Of a stretch of 64,000 nt of DNA, positions 46,000 to 57,760 are shown in pieces. The position numbers and the translations under genes were made by a program. The notes under the pieces were generated by a model, which saw only the letters and a program-made list of their open reading frames with translations, ran no database searches and had not been told where the DNA came from. Position 1 is the first letter of the stretch; each line of letters begins with the position of its first letter. This stretch comes from Chinchilla lanigera (lineage: Eukaryota > Chordata > Mammalia > Rodentia > Chinchillidae). The DNA lies in assembly GCF_000276665.1 (NCBI RefSeq), contig NW_004955438.1, forward strand, positions 12,316,905 through 12,380,904, written 5' to 3'.

Positions 46000-46440
46000 A
46001 ATCAGACTTTTCTGCCTCTTGTTCAAGGCAACCCAGCCACTTTGGGTGGGTTTTAGTTTCTTTTCGTTTCTCAGTCCTGTCCAGCATATACCAACTTTGA
46101 CCCTTTGCAACTGCTTTTCCTCTTTGTGAACACATTGCTCTTCTCTTAGATGGCAGCTTTTTGTCATTTAGGACTCAAGTTTAAATGTCACCTCTCAAAA
46201 GTGCCTTCTCTAATTTCCCCATCTACCCTCCACTCTATCACATTTATTGTTTCACTTTATGGTCTTTTAGCCCAATCTGAGATTGGCTATTTACCCAGTT
46301 ACTGTCTGTCCACTGACACGCAAGCCATAAACCCCCTGTGAGCAGGGGTTCTGTTTGCTTTTGTGGTGGCTCTATCCTCAGCGCCCAGAAAGGCACCTGG
46401 CACTGTAGGTGCTCAATAACCATTCCTGAAGTGACTCCTG
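46000..46440 (+). repeat. L2 LINE 3' end
   Basis: aagtttaaatgtcacctctc, aaaagtgccttctctaattt, ctatcacatttattgtttca, ccctgtgagcaggggttctg and gcacctggcactgtaggtgc-tcaataa run in L2 3' UTR order through to the terminus. Confidence 0.88.
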
Positions 46441-47749
46441 AATGTATGCCAGCCCGGTTTAAAATACCTTAACCTTAAATCTTCCAAGACGGTAACAAAT
46501 GTGTTCCCTATGTTATCATACTCAAAATTCTGAATACTGGGTTTACTTTTAAAAAGGGAGACAGTAAAGAAAATGGAATACTTATAATTTAGCAAGATTA
46601 TTAACACTAAGAATTAGATATTAGAGATCTGATACCACTTACAATACCTCTGAAATGAATGTTGTTGTTCAATTGATGTATTTTAATCATAATGATCTGA
46701 CTCATTCAAAACTAAAAATAAATTCTTTCACTATTTTTATTCTAGGTACTAGTTTAATTATAGTCTGTTAATGAAGCTATTATATCATTTTTCTACCCAA
46801 ATTACCTTGTACTTTTCCAGGAATGATATTCATGATCTCAATGCATCTCAGATATTCTTGTAATATGAGAGAGATGAAATACAATATGGACATATTGCTG
46901 AATAAAATGCATATAAAGTGTAATTCTTCTCTTAGCCAGAAAAGGGAAACATTACACACTAGGTCAGTCATGAGATACAAAAAGCCCCATGAACAATGTT
47001 GCATCTGCACTATGCATGAATTCGGCTCTTGTGACCGTCACCCAGAGTTTGAATAACTGCTTCGCTGAATAGACATCTAAAGCAGAAAGCTATCACTTAA
47101 AAAACAAACTCAAGATTCATTCAAACAATTTTACTGACACAGTTTCAGGATCTAGCTACAGTGAGGTATTTTGTCTAAGTTAAATCTAAACCTCATTTTT
47201 CAAGCTTACCCGTTATAATAGGTTTTGAAACAATGAACAGCCACAGACCATAAAAAATATTCCATGTTTATAAGACCAAAGATCATTCTGCCTGATAGAA
47301 AATTTCATTTTTAAAACTTCATGCATTGGAAAAAAAATTATATACTCCTGGAAGAAATGGTCATTTTCCATGAAAGAAAATGTTACTGGACTATAGCTTT
47401 AGCACAAAAAGTGAAATATACAGACAAGTGGAGGCTGCTCTGCTATTCAGCAAATACCGTACAGATCTTGCTTCTCTATGCTTATAGTGGGTAGGGAAGA
47501 ACAGAAGGGGAATTTCCGGTGTTCGAAAACCAAGAATACAAAAATTCCAGGTTGTTTTTTTAAAAAACTTAGACTTGTGAAAGTATCAGTATTTTAAAAC
47601 CAGTGCTAGTTTTGCATTATGTTCCAGAAACTGTAAGAGACAAAAAAGGAGCTAAGGTATTGGGGTGTGTGAATAATCACAATTTATTAAATAATCTACC
47701 TTTATGTAATGTCTATAGAAATCCAGAACCTTAAAATGCATTAAAACTC
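46441..47749. other. Unclassified AT-rich sequence
   Basis: About 1.3 kb with no recognised exon or repeat family. Opposite-strand ORFs at 46780-47056 overlap and lack signatures. Confidence 0.4.
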
Positions 47750-48070
47750 TAGTTAAAGGAGCATCTCACTCCACATCTACTGTATGCAGACAGTGGGATA
47801 AAAACTTGAGGGCGAATGGAGCAAAACACACTGCCTCAAAAGGGATCTTTTGCTGGGGGAGATTCCAAAAACTACTCCCAGGTTTGATGATTTGCTACTT
47901 CCTGCGCACTCTTTAGTCAAGGTAAATCCCAAGGTCAGCTTAGGTTCAGTGAGTGGAGAAATTAATTCTCCCTCTTGATGGGAAGAGAGCAAAGTGACTG
48001 TGCAAAGGGGCATACACACAGGGATGGGAGGAGTGACTGGTTATGTTTGCAAACAACCTACTGCCACGAT
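47750..48070 (-). repeat. Probable old interspersed repeat, family unresolved
   Basis: Read in reverse it has tgcccctttgcacagtcact, ctcttcccatcaagaggga and ttgactaaagagtgcgcag. This is a pattern I associate with a widespread old mammalian repeat but cannot name. The 80-codon minus-strand frame is probably incidental. Confidence 0.35.
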
Positions 48071-48384
48071 TGATTAATGCATATGGTTCTTTTCAAGAAA
48101 TGGATCTCTGCATAGTAAGGTGTGGGGAGACTATTGTGTGATCTCTTAACTCAGTGAACTCAGTATATGAGATTTACTACAGTTACCATAAAAATTCTTC
48201 TCCTGACCCATGCACATGGACACTTATAATCTAGGTGTAGAGAAATGTTCCAGATGGTAGGGAGGGAACCAGTCCCCAGTCCTACCCACCACTGAAAGAT
48301 CACATATGTGCAGAGTTATATAGCAATAACAAGCAAGTGGCATGTACTTAGTGTAAAATGACAGGTGGGGAAACTATTTAAAAC
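48071..48384. other. Unclassified sequence
   Basis: No gene or repeat family is recognised. Confidence 0.42.
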
Positions 48385-48560
48385 TATGTGGCTTTAGGAA
48401 TGGTATTTAACTTCTCTAAGTTCAGTTTTCTTATCTGCAAAACAGGAATCAGAGTTATAGGGGACAACTGTAACTATTAGGTTACTGTGAGGAGGAAATG
48501 TGATAATGACAATGCCTGGCACTCGTTAAAGTGTTTAAAAATGACAGATAACTTTTTCAT
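48385..48560 (+). repeat. MIR SINE
   Basis: tgtggctttaggaatggtat, ttaacttctctaagttcagt, ttcttatctgcaaaacagga, ttactgtgaggaggaaatgt and caatgcctggcactcgttaa match the 3' two thirds of MIR. Confidence 0.88.
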
Positions 48561-49235
48561 CCTCATTATCTAACTTATCATTTGACAAATAGCCCAATAA
48601 CTCTTCTTTGTCACATCAACTCAAGACTACCTGATACACCTTTGATCAGGTTTGGTTTTAGTTCAACACAACGAAGATAATTTAAGACAGTCAACTGTAA
48701 TGGCAGACCTTGTAAATTTTCTACAGCATCTGGGCCGGGGCAATTTATAGCCTCGAGAAGGCTCCAAATTCTATGACAAATTCATTATTGCAACTCATTA
48801 AAACTAATATGTCGGCTGACCCATCTAGGCTAGAATTGAACATTTGATGGCTATGTTTTTTTTTTCCCTAAGATACATACCCTAGTAGGTTTAACCATGG
48901 GGCTTCTTCACATTGAAAATTTTAAACAAAAACATTGTGCATGATTTAATAATGGTTTGCAACATCTTAAGAATCCCTTTGAGATCAGAAAAGGTTTTAT
49001 TTTCTGAAGTACAGAAAAACAAGATTAAAGAGTATAAAATTTTATGGTAATATTGTGGCTACCCAAGGAATATTAACAATGAATAAACTGAGGAAAGGCA
49101 AAGCCCAATATCTGAGGACTTAACATTGCAATTACTATTAACACTGGACAGTGAAACAAAACAAATATTTCTGTACATAGCAGGTGGTTATTAATTTTTG
49201 TTTAAAAATGTTGAATAAAATTAATGAACCGAAAA
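48561..49235. other. Unclassified sequence
   Basis: No gene or repeat family is recognised. A T-run lies at about 48857-48866. Confidence 0.42.
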
Positions 49236-49437
49236 CAAAAATATTTTGCAGTACTGGGGATTAAACTCAGGGCCTTCCAATTGAGCTATATCCCCAGCTC
49301 CTTTTTATTTTTATTTTTATTTATTTATTTATTTGACACTTGCTAAATCACTTGCCCAGGTGGGGATGAATTTGCACTCTTCCTGCCTCAGACTCCTAAA
49401 GTGCTGGGATTACAGGCACACGCCACTATGCCTGGCC
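49236..49437 (-). repeat. B1-dID-type dimeric SINE, reverse strand
   Basis: Left: a reversed ID-like monomer (agtactggggattaaactca, gagctatatccccagctcct). Middle: a (TTTA)n linker. Right: a reversed 7SL-like monomer (cctgcctcagactcctaaag, gtgctgggattacaggcaca). On the minus strand the order is B1 then ID, the dimer order. It lies about 40 bp before the Tigger1 left end. Confidence 0.85.
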
Positions 49438-50093
49438 TGGCTCTCTCTTCCTTCATTTTGCCATTAGAACACTACATAGTCATACCCTGTTTTATTGAGC
49501 TTAATTTTATTGTGCTTCACAGTTACTGTGTTTTATCTTTTTACAAATTGCAGGTTTGTAGCAATTCTGTATCCACCAAGTATACTGTTGTTGCTTTTCC
49601 ACAGCATGTGCTCACTTGGTGTCTTGGTGTCCACATTTTGGTTAACTCTCAAATATTTCAAATTTTACAATTATTAACAGTCTGTTATGGTGATCTGCGA
49701 TCAATGACCTTTGATGTTCTACTGTAGTTGTTTGGGGCACCATGAGCTGCACTTATATGAGATGGTGAATTTAATCAATAAATAAATGTGTGTACTATGA
49801 CTTCACCCCAAGCCCTATCTCTTTCCCTCTCCTTGGGCCTCCCTATTCCCTGAGACACAAAATACTGAAATTATAGCAATTAATAACTATAATGGAATCT
49901 AAGTGTTCACAAGAAGAAAGAGTCCCATGTTCACTTTAAATCAAAAGAAGCTAAAAATGATTAAGATTAGTGAGAAAGGCATGTCAAAAAGTTAAGACCG
50001 GCTGACACCTAGGCCTGTTGTACCAGTCAGCTAATCTCTGAATGTGAAGGGAATGTTCCTAAAGGAAATTAAAAGCACTACTGCAGTAAACAC

Positions 50094-50535
50094 ATGAATG
50101 ATAAAAAAGCAAACAGTCTTACTGCTCATACGGAGAAAGTCTGTGGTCTGCTAGAAGATCAATGCAGAGACCAGCAACCACCTTCTCTTAAGCCAAAGTC
50201 TAAAGCAAGACAAGGTTCTTCCTTCTTTGATTCTAGAGAGGTTGAGAGAGGAGAAGAAGCTGCAGGAGAAAAACTCTGGAGCTAACAGAGGTTGGTTTAT
50301 GAGGCTTAAAGAAAGAAACTGTCTACATAACACAAAAGTCCAAAGTGAAGGGGCGAGTGCTCAAGTGCAAGTCACAGCGAAGGATCCAGAAAACCTAGCT
50401 AAGGTCATCCATGGAGGTGGCTACACCAAACAAAAGGTTTTCAATGTAAATAAAACAGCCTCCTATGGGAAGAAGATGCCATCTAGGAGTTTCACAGCTG
50501 AAAAGGGGAAGTCAAAATTTCAACGGACAGGCTGA
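50094..50535 (+). pseudogene. Tigger1 transposase remnant (N-terminal to central)
   Basis: Two overlapping frames, 50094-50285 and 50227-50535, carry consecutive parts of the transposase, so at least one frameshift separates them. The second frame has FMRLKERNCLHNTKVQSEGA, typical of the linker after the CENP-B-like helix-turn-helix. It continues with KKMPSRSFTAEKGKS at the start of the DDE domain, followed by a stop. Downstream codons to 51000 continue out of frame. Confidence 0.85.
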
Positions 50536-51143
50536 CTCTCAGTAGAGGCTAATGTAGCTGGTGAACTTATGTTATACTTACCATTCTAAAAGTCCCAGGA
50601 CCCTGAAGAATTATATGAAATCTCCTCTGCCTGTGCTCTATAAATGGAACAACAAAGGCTAGATGGTGGCATGTATGTTTACAACATGGTTTACTAGATA
50701 TGTTAAGCCCACCATTGAAACAAACCACTCAGGCAAAGAAATTCCTTTCAAAATAATACCGCTCACTGACAATGCACCTGGTTATCCAAGAGCTCTGATG
50801 GAGACAAGATTAGTGTTGTTTTCGTGAGTGCTTACACAACATCCAGCCTGCAGCCCACAGATTAAGGAGTACTTTTGATTTTCAAGGCTTACTTAAGAAA
50901 TATACTTTATAAGCCTGTAGTTACTGATAGAAATTCCCCTGATTGATTTGGACCAACTGGAAACCTGGAAAAGATTAGCATTTCAGATGCCATTAAGAAT
51001 ATTTGTGATTCATGGGAGAACGTCAAAATATCAACACTAACAGGAGTTGGAGAGATGTAGATTCCAACCCTCAACAATGATTATGAGGGGTTCAAAACTT
51101 CAATGGAGGAATAATGGCAGAAATAGCAAGAAAACTAGAATTA

Positions 51144-51308
51144 CAGCTGGGTGCGGTGGCTCACACCTGTAATCCTAGCACTCAGGAGGCTGAGGCAGGA
51201 GGGTCACTGTGAGTTTGAGGGCAGCCTGGGCTACATAGCAAGTGGAAGGCCAGCCTGCACTACATAGTGAGACCCTGTCTCAAAAAAAAAAAAAAAAAAA
51301 AGAAAGAA
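51144..51308 (+). repeat. B1-type SINE inside Tigger1
   Basis: ctgggtgcggtggctcacac, ctgtaatcctagcactcagg and gggcagcctgggctacatag, with the 29-bp unit repeated as ggccagcctgcactacatag, then gagaccctgtctcaaa and an A-tail with AAAG variants. Target duplication: agaaaactagaatta (51129-51143) and agaaaattagaatta (51309-51323), one mismatch. Confidence 0.95.
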
Positions 51309-51649
51309 AGAAAATTAGAATTAGAAGCAGAGCCTGAAGTTGTGACTAAATTGCTTCAAACTCATGGTGGCAGTACTTTCATTAATGAGAAACTGCTTTT
51401 ATGGGCAAACAAAGAAAGTGGTTTCTTGAGATGGAATTTCTTTCTAGCAAAGATGCTGGGGACACTGTTGAAATGACAATGAAGAATTTAGAATATCACA
51501 TAAACTTAGTTGGTAAAGCTGTGGCAGCGTGTGAGACAACTGACTCCAATTTTGAAAAAAGTTCTACTCTGGGTAAAATATTGTCACACAGAAAAATTTT
51601 TGAGAAAGGAAGAGTCAATCAAATAAACTTTATTGTTTTCTTATTTTAG
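51309..51649 (+). pseudogene. Tigger1 transposase remnant (C-terminal)
   Basis: After the SINE the transposase C-terminal region resumes in two overlapping frames (51267-51476 and 51401-51649). They include LLWANKESGFLRW and AVAACETTDSNFEKSSTL. The frame shift between them and the later stops show decay typical of an ancient copy. Confidence 0.82.
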
Positions 51650-52034
51650 GAAATCGCCACCGCCACCAACCGTTAGCAACTGCCACCAGGATAAGTCAGG
51701 CACCATCAGTATGGAGAGGAAGAACAATAATGACTGTTGAAGGCTCAGATAATTGTTGCCGATTTTTAGCAATAAAGATATTTTAACTTAAAACTATGTA
51801 CGTTTTTTAGACGTAATGCACACTTAGTGGACTACAGTGTAATATAAACAAATTACTATGCACTGGGAAACAAAAAAATGCATGTTACTCGGTTTATTGC
51901 AGTATTTACTTTATTGCAATGGTCTGCAACACAACCTACAATGTCTCTGAGGCATGCCTATAATATTCTTTAAAGTGCAAATAAACAAAAGCAACAGAAA
52001 CAGCAGATCAAGGGATAATATTTTAAAGCCAGAA

Positions 52035-52130
52035 GGCCTTTAGAAGAAGAAACTGAAGTTCAGGGTGGTTAACAGACTTGCCCAAGTCAGTTCCCCACGA
52101 TGATGTGAGTTTGAGTTTCCAAACTTGTAA
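52035..52130 (-). repeat. MIR fragment, reverse strand
   Basis: agaaactgaagttcagggtg, gttaacagacttgcccaagt and gatgtgagtttgagtttcc match a reversed MIR centre. Confidence 0.65.
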
Positions 52131-52764
52131 GAATGGACCAACAGGGCTGGCCACACCCCACTACCCCGATGAGAAGAAACATTTACGGAGAAACTCACGC
52201 CAGTCAATTCTGTGATTTGTTTGAAGGTCGAACAAAAGGTTGAGATGAGTAGATGGATTCTGAGAAATGTGGATCAATTATTTAAGCCATAAATGTTTCT
52301 CATTATGATATTTAAACAGTTCATGACAGTCTAAGATACAGATTTTTTTTTGCTATTAACGTAGTCATTCTTATAGTATTGCAGTATAAAGTCTTGGTTT
52401 TTTTATCAACAGATTTTATGACCAAATTGTCAGAAATCAGGCAATTGCACAAAAAGGATATATAATTCAGCTAAAGTGTTTTCATATATCCTCAACCTTA
52501 GGTCTCTGGAAAGGGTTATAACCATACAGCTCTATTTTTTACTATGAAAATTTATATCCTGTCAAGATCTTTATTCTATTGAAATTGAACTGGAAAAGGC
52601 TCTTAAATCTAGAATGTAATAGATCTGATTGATAAAGAGATTCAAAATCCCTTTTCAAGGGTACACCTGGGGGGAAGTATAAAAGAGAAAGGCAAAGAGT
52701 TTCACTTGCAAGATGGGGGGACCTATTTGAATTAAGACAAACCCTACCAGTTAATGTGGGCTTA
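52131..52764. other. Unclassified sequence
   Basis: No gene or repeat family is recognised. The 79-codon minus-strand frame at 52542-52781 reads into the adjacent MIR and has no signature. Confidence 0.42.
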
Positions 52765-52945
52765 CCGAGATTATTTAGCACCTTTGTACTTCAGTTTCCT
52801 CACCTGCAAAATGCAAGTAATCACAATAGCCACCTCACACGGGGTCGTTGTGAGAATAAAATGAGTTAATGCAAATAAAGTATTCTGAACAAGGGCTGGC
52901 ATGCTCTAAGCATTTAATATGTATCAACTATTTTTTTATCATTCC
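52765..52945 (+). repeat. MIR SINE
   Basis: tacttcagtttcctcacctg, caaaatgcaagtaatcacaa, gtcgttgtgagaataaaatg and ggctggcatgctctaagcat are consecutive MIR blocks. Confidence 0.9.
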
Positions 52946-53159
52946 CTTACACCTGCTAGTTCACCATAACAGTCCTCCAGCTGGGCAGGGTGTGATAGCA
53001 CTATCATCTCTGAAGTAGTCACAGTAAAGAGGAGTGGATCTTTCAAGATTGAAGTCCATTTGATCATGATCAATTATTTCTGAAGTCAGAAAACTTGTAT
53101 TCTCCTGCCACTTGCTCTGGGACAAAGTCTATACACTTTAATCAAAACAAAAAAACAGT

Positions 53160-53535
53160 GAGTGGTCACTGTAGGCCAGATACTGTGCTTGTATACACAT
53201 TCACTCATTTAGTACTCCAAACAGCTTTAGGATGTGGGTCAGTGCTGGCAAACCTGTGACCAGTGTGTCAGTTTTAAGACAAAAGATGTTAATGTATGAG
53301 TTGTTTTTTCTAACTTAAAACCTCAATATTCAGGGTTAATTGCAGTGTTGGCACTTTGTAATATGTAAGTGGGTTTGGGTTGTACTTTGGGAACGTGTTC
53401 TCCAAAGAGTTTCCCACCACTGATGTAGGTTCCCTTAGTATCTACAGTTTATATAAGAGGAAACTAAGAACAGAGAGGTTAATTAATTTGCTCGAAAGCT
53501 ACCAGCTAGTTCAACTCATCTTCTTTCAATCAAGC
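53160..53535 (-). repeat. MIR SINE, reverse strand, split by a hAT element
   Basis: Left: gtaggccagatactgtgctt, cattcactcatttagtactc. Right, from 53423: aagaggaaactaagaacaga, gaggttaattaatttgctcg. The reading order is continuous once 53240-53422 is removed, so the hAT landed in an existing MIR. Confidence 0.85.
53240..53422 (+). mobile_element. 183-bp non-autonomous hAT element with 8-bp target duplication
   Basis: The left end cagtgctggcaaacct pairs with the right end gtttcccaccactg (reverse complement cagtggtgggaaac). Flanking 8-mers atgtgggt (53232-53239) and atgtaggt (53423-53430) match at seven of eight bases. The interior has no coding capacity. Its ends resemble the 80-bp element at 12276-12355. 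Confidence 0.85.
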
Positions 53536-54044
53536 ATCTCAAATGTATTGTTCTATATGGGCATCAGTGAGGATCAGATGTGAAGTATCTGGGATAGTCA
53601 ACTGCCAGTAGGAAAAAGAAGCCTAGGGAAATTTCCTGAGGGGCAGATCTGGCCTGGCTGGAAAGGAAGGGTCAACTTTGCAGCGAATTTCAGGAGTTAA
53701 ATGAGATCAATGAATGCTGGCTAGATCTAGGCTGATCCCCAAATCCTAGGGCATCCAAGCTGGAAGGTAAAACAGTGTACTTCTCTTGGAAATGAAGATC
53801 CAGTGGGCATTGAAGAGGATACAGTACATTCATTCTAAAGCAAGAGCAAGCCTAGAGCTTGGGAGACAGCAGAGTCACAGCCTTCTAATGGAAGCTAACA
53901 TTGGAAACAAGCCCTCAGTCTGATTCAGAAAAATGTAATACGCAGGACACTGAGCTGGGCAAACGTTGTGAGGGTAAAGGTCAAGTTTGGGACGGGGGTC
54001 TAAAATCAGCCCAAAGAGAGGTTACTCCGGGTACGTTTTAATCC
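53536..54044. other. Unclassified sequence
   Basis: No gene or repeat family is recognised. Confidence 0.42.
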
Positions 54045-54572
54045 TTTCTCTGCACTACTACCACCAAATAGATCATGTAGGCCTTGAGTCTGATCATGTC
54101 ACTTTCCTACTTAAAACATGTCAGTGGCTTCCCAGTGTCCTCAGGATAAAGGTCAAACCTCTTGTTAAGTCTTACAAAGCTTCCATAATCTGGCTCCTGC
54201 CCCACCCACCCATCCAAATAAGAGCAGACACATTTGAGGACAGACTGGCTCTACTGATCTATTTGTTATGCACGCTCTCCTGCTGACCTCTGCAGACACG
54301 CTCTGCTTTCACTGTCTAGTTTCATCGTTCAGGTCTCACATAACCTATACTTCCTCTGAAGTCAGCCCCGGTGCCTCCTCTCAGCCTTTGTTAAGCCTCA
54401 TTTCTGTCCACAATACTTTGTAATCATCTTTCAGAATTAATCAGCTTGGATTCTATCTCCCTAACTAGACTGTAAGTTCCTAGAGGACTGAACATTGTCT
54501 GTCTTGTTTACTTTTGTACGTCTCATTGTCTTCAGTGCAGAAGAGGCCAACAAATATTTGTTACCCACACAA
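54045..54572 (+). repeat. L2 LINE ORF2 3' end and 3' UTR
   Basis: One of the better preserved L2 copies: atcatgtcactttcctactt, gtcagtggcttcccagtgtc, tccataatctggctcctgcc, catcgttcaggtctcacata, ctagactgtaagttcctaga and aacaaatatttgttacccac run in order to the terminus. The 99-codon frame at 53987-54286 overlaps the decayed ORF2 end. Confidence 0.92.
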
Positions 54573-55612
54573 AGATATTAGCCCGATAATGAAACACAGG
54601 ACTAAAATACCTCTGACAGTCACCGAGGGACAAAGAGAAGACAGAAGTGCGTGTTGGCCACATTAAGTGAAATGAAGACCACTCAGACAACCAGAGCTTT
54701 CAGGAGGATTTCAAAATGTCTACAGAGGGTCTAAATTTCAGTTACTGATTTGTGCAATCAACCAAAGAATAGGTGTCTCTAGAGTGCTCCAATTACTTAG
54801 AGTATTGCAAGCTTCACTTGGAAGGCGTGAAAGCTGGATTCAGTTTTATAACCTGGGGATCGGTTGTGAAGTATCCGGGATACTCAAAGGAAGAAGGAAG
54901 AATGACAGCAGAGGGAAAACAAAGGATTCAAAGGAGTTAAACTACTTCTACCTCTTTGGAACTCACATGAGCTTATCAATTAGGCTCCCCATGAGCTACA
55001 ACTGGGGAAAATAAAGAGCTAAACAAAGAACACGGGGACGCTGTGGTACAATATGAGAATGTGGCGAAGGGCAAACTGTAAAGGCTACTTTGTTTGAATC
55101 ATTCACAAAGCTGCACCTAGTATACATGCTATGGATCTGACTTGGGGAGAGAATTAATCCAAAACTACTCATTTTGCAATAGCTTAAAGCAAACAACTTT
55201 TAGCAATACTATGAAGCAAGCTGGTAAAATAAATAGAAATGAAGTCCAAGGGATTTAAACATGAAAATTTTTGGGGAAAAGAACTTCACAAAGCAAAACA
55301 GACAAAATACAAGGCTAACCAAACAAAAGCTAAATCAAATAAATAGGAGTTGCCGTGTGCCCTGGAGGACTGCCAAGGAGAATGAATTTCAACAAAGAAT
55401 GCTTCTGCCACCAGTCTGGAAAACTTCAATTCCAGAAAGGGTGAGGGAACACTGCGGCTACTGTGGAGTTACAAAGGGAGTGTGGGGAAAGGCAGCAGAT
55501 TAGATGCTATTTCAGGCTCTGGGCAAGCACGAGAACCTTCTCCAAGATATGTCCCAGGAACCCACTCCCTCTCACTGTGCTCCACACGTGGCTCCTGCTA
55601 AGAATCAAACCC
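54573..55612. other. Unclassified sequence
   Basis: No gene or repeat family is recognised. Several 66-80-codon frames overlap without domain evidence. Confidence 0.4.
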
Positions 55613-55774
55613 AAGCAGGGCACAGTGACACACGCCTATAATCCTGGCTACTTGGGAGGATGAAACAGGAGGATTATGCACTTGAAGCCAGCCTGAGAAA
55701 CTTAGTGAGACCTCTGCATCAAAAGAAAGAAAGACAGAAACAGACAGAAAGAAAGAGAAAATTCAGGGTATAGA
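55613..55774 (+). repeat. B1/B1-dID-type SINE
   Basis: agggcacagtgacacacgcc, tataatcctggctacttggg, aggatgaaacaggaggatta and agccagcctgagaaacttag form a diverged 7SL-like monomer. It ends in a GAAA/GACA-rich tail, and no ID monomer follows. Confidence 0.8.
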
Positions 55775-56084
55775 TGAGAAATATGTATCACCAAAGACTG
55801 CCTGTAGCAGCCTTCTCTTCTCAATTTGTAGATAAAAAAGACCACAGTAAACACCTCTGGGCTCCCGTCCTAGTATCCAAAGTGTTGAGAGGAAACAAGT
55901 TCATGTAGCCCAAGTAAAACAAATCACTGGCGATGAACTTGTGATGTTGGAGCCCGTAAACAGTCCTGTGGCTTTGGGGCTTGAACTGATGTAGGTCAAC
56001 TGGGCGACAGCACAGTTCTCCACACAGTTTTGGCCTTTAGTAGTCATAGCAATATGACCAACAATATGACCGTGACAGCAGTCC
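55775..56084. other. Unclassified sequence
   Basis: No gene or repeat family is recognised. Confidence 0.42.
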
Positions 56085-56290
56085 CTGCAGACTGAGCATT
56101 CATCCTGTGCCAGGCAAAAGCTAAATCTTTGCATGAATTTCCTCAGGGAGGACCCTAAAAGCCAATCTTAATTTTATAGCTACTCTACAGATGGGAAGCT
56201 ATGGCAAGTTGAGATACTTTTCAATGGTTTCATAGCTAATAAGCATTGAAGCTGGAATTTAGGCCCAGTTATTTTAGAACATCCTCCTTT
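56085..56290 (-). repeat. MIR SINE, reverse strand
   Basis: gcattcatcctgtgccaggc, attttatagctactctacag, atgggaagctatggcaagtt and gaagctggaatttaggccca match reversed MIR. Confidence 0.8.
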
Positions 56291-57594
56291 AGCCAACAGA
56301 ATGGCCAGAGGTCCAACAAAACAGGGCAGTGGATAACATACATTTATTAATTCTTGTTAGAATATATGCTATGAATTATGTGAGTTAAAACTGGGGTAAA
56401 ATGGTTCCATTTTTTAAAAACCAAACTAGAATTCCTTTTATCTGCACTGTAAAAAAGTCTTAAACTTTATTAGCCTTTAAAGAATAAAGAATCCCTCCTC
56501 TTTAACATCTACCATGTCTATCCAACAAATACTGTTCAAACCATCAAAGAGGCCAACAAAACAGAACAAAAGGAGAGTTGAGTTTGTGATATATAGCTCA
56601 AGGGATGTTGCGGGGGTGACATTATCTAAAACACAGTTATTTAGATCCAAACACTAAGAAACCTCAGGACTTGGAGTGACTTCAGGTTTCCTGGCTTGGC
56701 CCGCAAATTTCTATATTGCTATCTTTATTAAAATTTCTGTACGTTAATATGAGTTTTTCTTTTTTACATGACCTATTTTTCCAGTGGGACTAAGAGGGGA
56801 AATTACAAAAGCATATTTAAAGCCACGAGAATATTTAAATTCTCCTTATTTTTGTCACACGTTTTTCAGTACTTTCTGTGTGCAATGCAAGATAAAAACT
56901 AGTGGGCATGATTAATTGTAATGATGAAAAAACGTTAGGCAGTTGCTTAAGAAACGAGAACAACAAAGGAATAAACTACTGCAGGCATCACCAAGACTGG
57001 AATGACACTGCTCTGTGTACTCCATTTCCATGGCAACTAGCAATGGGAAGATGAATGTTTCATAGTCACTCCGCTCTGCAATACACGTCTATAAATCAAA
57101 CTTGCATAAAGAGCACAAGATTTCTGCTATGGGCTGTACTCAGAGCTGGTTTATTTTCCTGTTACTGTATAATTATGGAAAAGAAGCACAAAACAATGAG
57201 GTCATTTTTAGTAAGGAACAAACTCAGAAATTACTAATACACCTGCGGCATACGATGCCATTCATCTAGCAAGAAACAAGAATCAGGCAAAGCAGATAGG
57301 AAATGAAAGCTCTGCCTGCTTCCACAGGGTACCAGCAACCACTCTGGCTCTGGCTGAGAACCACACATCATGGGCCTGTGTGTTCTACCTCCCCTAGCTC
57401 TGCTCTGACATGGATGTAGGAGCTCCTTAATTAGCTGCCCCAGGAACAGCCAAAGTTTTCATTCTGATAATTGGGCAGAAATGTACTCCATATTTAGTAC
57501 GATAGTTTACTGAGGCAGAACAAGTATACACTTGTTTTTATTTACACTGAAAATGGCTCACTGTGTAGAAGCAAAGATGGAAAAATAATGCCGT
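56291..57594. other. Unclassified AT-rich sequence
   Basis: About 1.3 kb without recognised exon or repeat family. Confidence 0.4.
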
Positions 57595-57760
57595 TACATG
57601 GAACTGGAAGTCAGGAGACCAAAGTTTGGACCAGGTCTGTGTGACCTTGGGTCCGACATAAAAGTTAGATCAGCCTCCATTTGTTTAGCTACAAAATAAG
57701 ATGGTATATGTGGATTCCAGGATGCTCTAATCTGTTAAATCTCCAAGGTCTGACTCTATC
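57595..57760 (+). repeat. MIR fragment
   Basis: ggaagtcaggagaccaaagt, gtctgtgtgaccttgggtcc and cagcctccatttgtttagct follow MIR. The 3' portion is diverged. Confidence 0.68.

Larger units (their letters stand above)
49479..51960 (+). mobile_element. Nearly full-length Tigger1 (pogo/Tc1-mariner) DNA transposon
   Basis: Terminal regions gtcataccctgttttattg and gtctctgaggcatgccta match Tigger1 ends as inverted repeats, and a TA dinucleotide flanks both sides (49477-49478, 51961-51962). Total length is 2,482 bp, including a B1 insertion of about 165 bp plus its target duplication. The remainder is close to the family's roughly 2.4 kb. The transposase runs on the plus strand from about 49930 to 51770 but is broken by stops and frameshifts. 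Readable pieces include ENLAKVIHGGGYTKQKVFNV in 50227-50535 and NKESGFLRWNFFLAKMLGT in 51267-51476. The family encodes a CENP-B-like DNA-binding region plus a DDE domain. No functional protein is possible. Confidence 0.93.

Noticed and set aside
49401..49727. 108-codon ORF starting 'MLGLQAHATMPG'
   Set aside because: It begins in a reversed SINE and continues into the Tigger1 terminal region.
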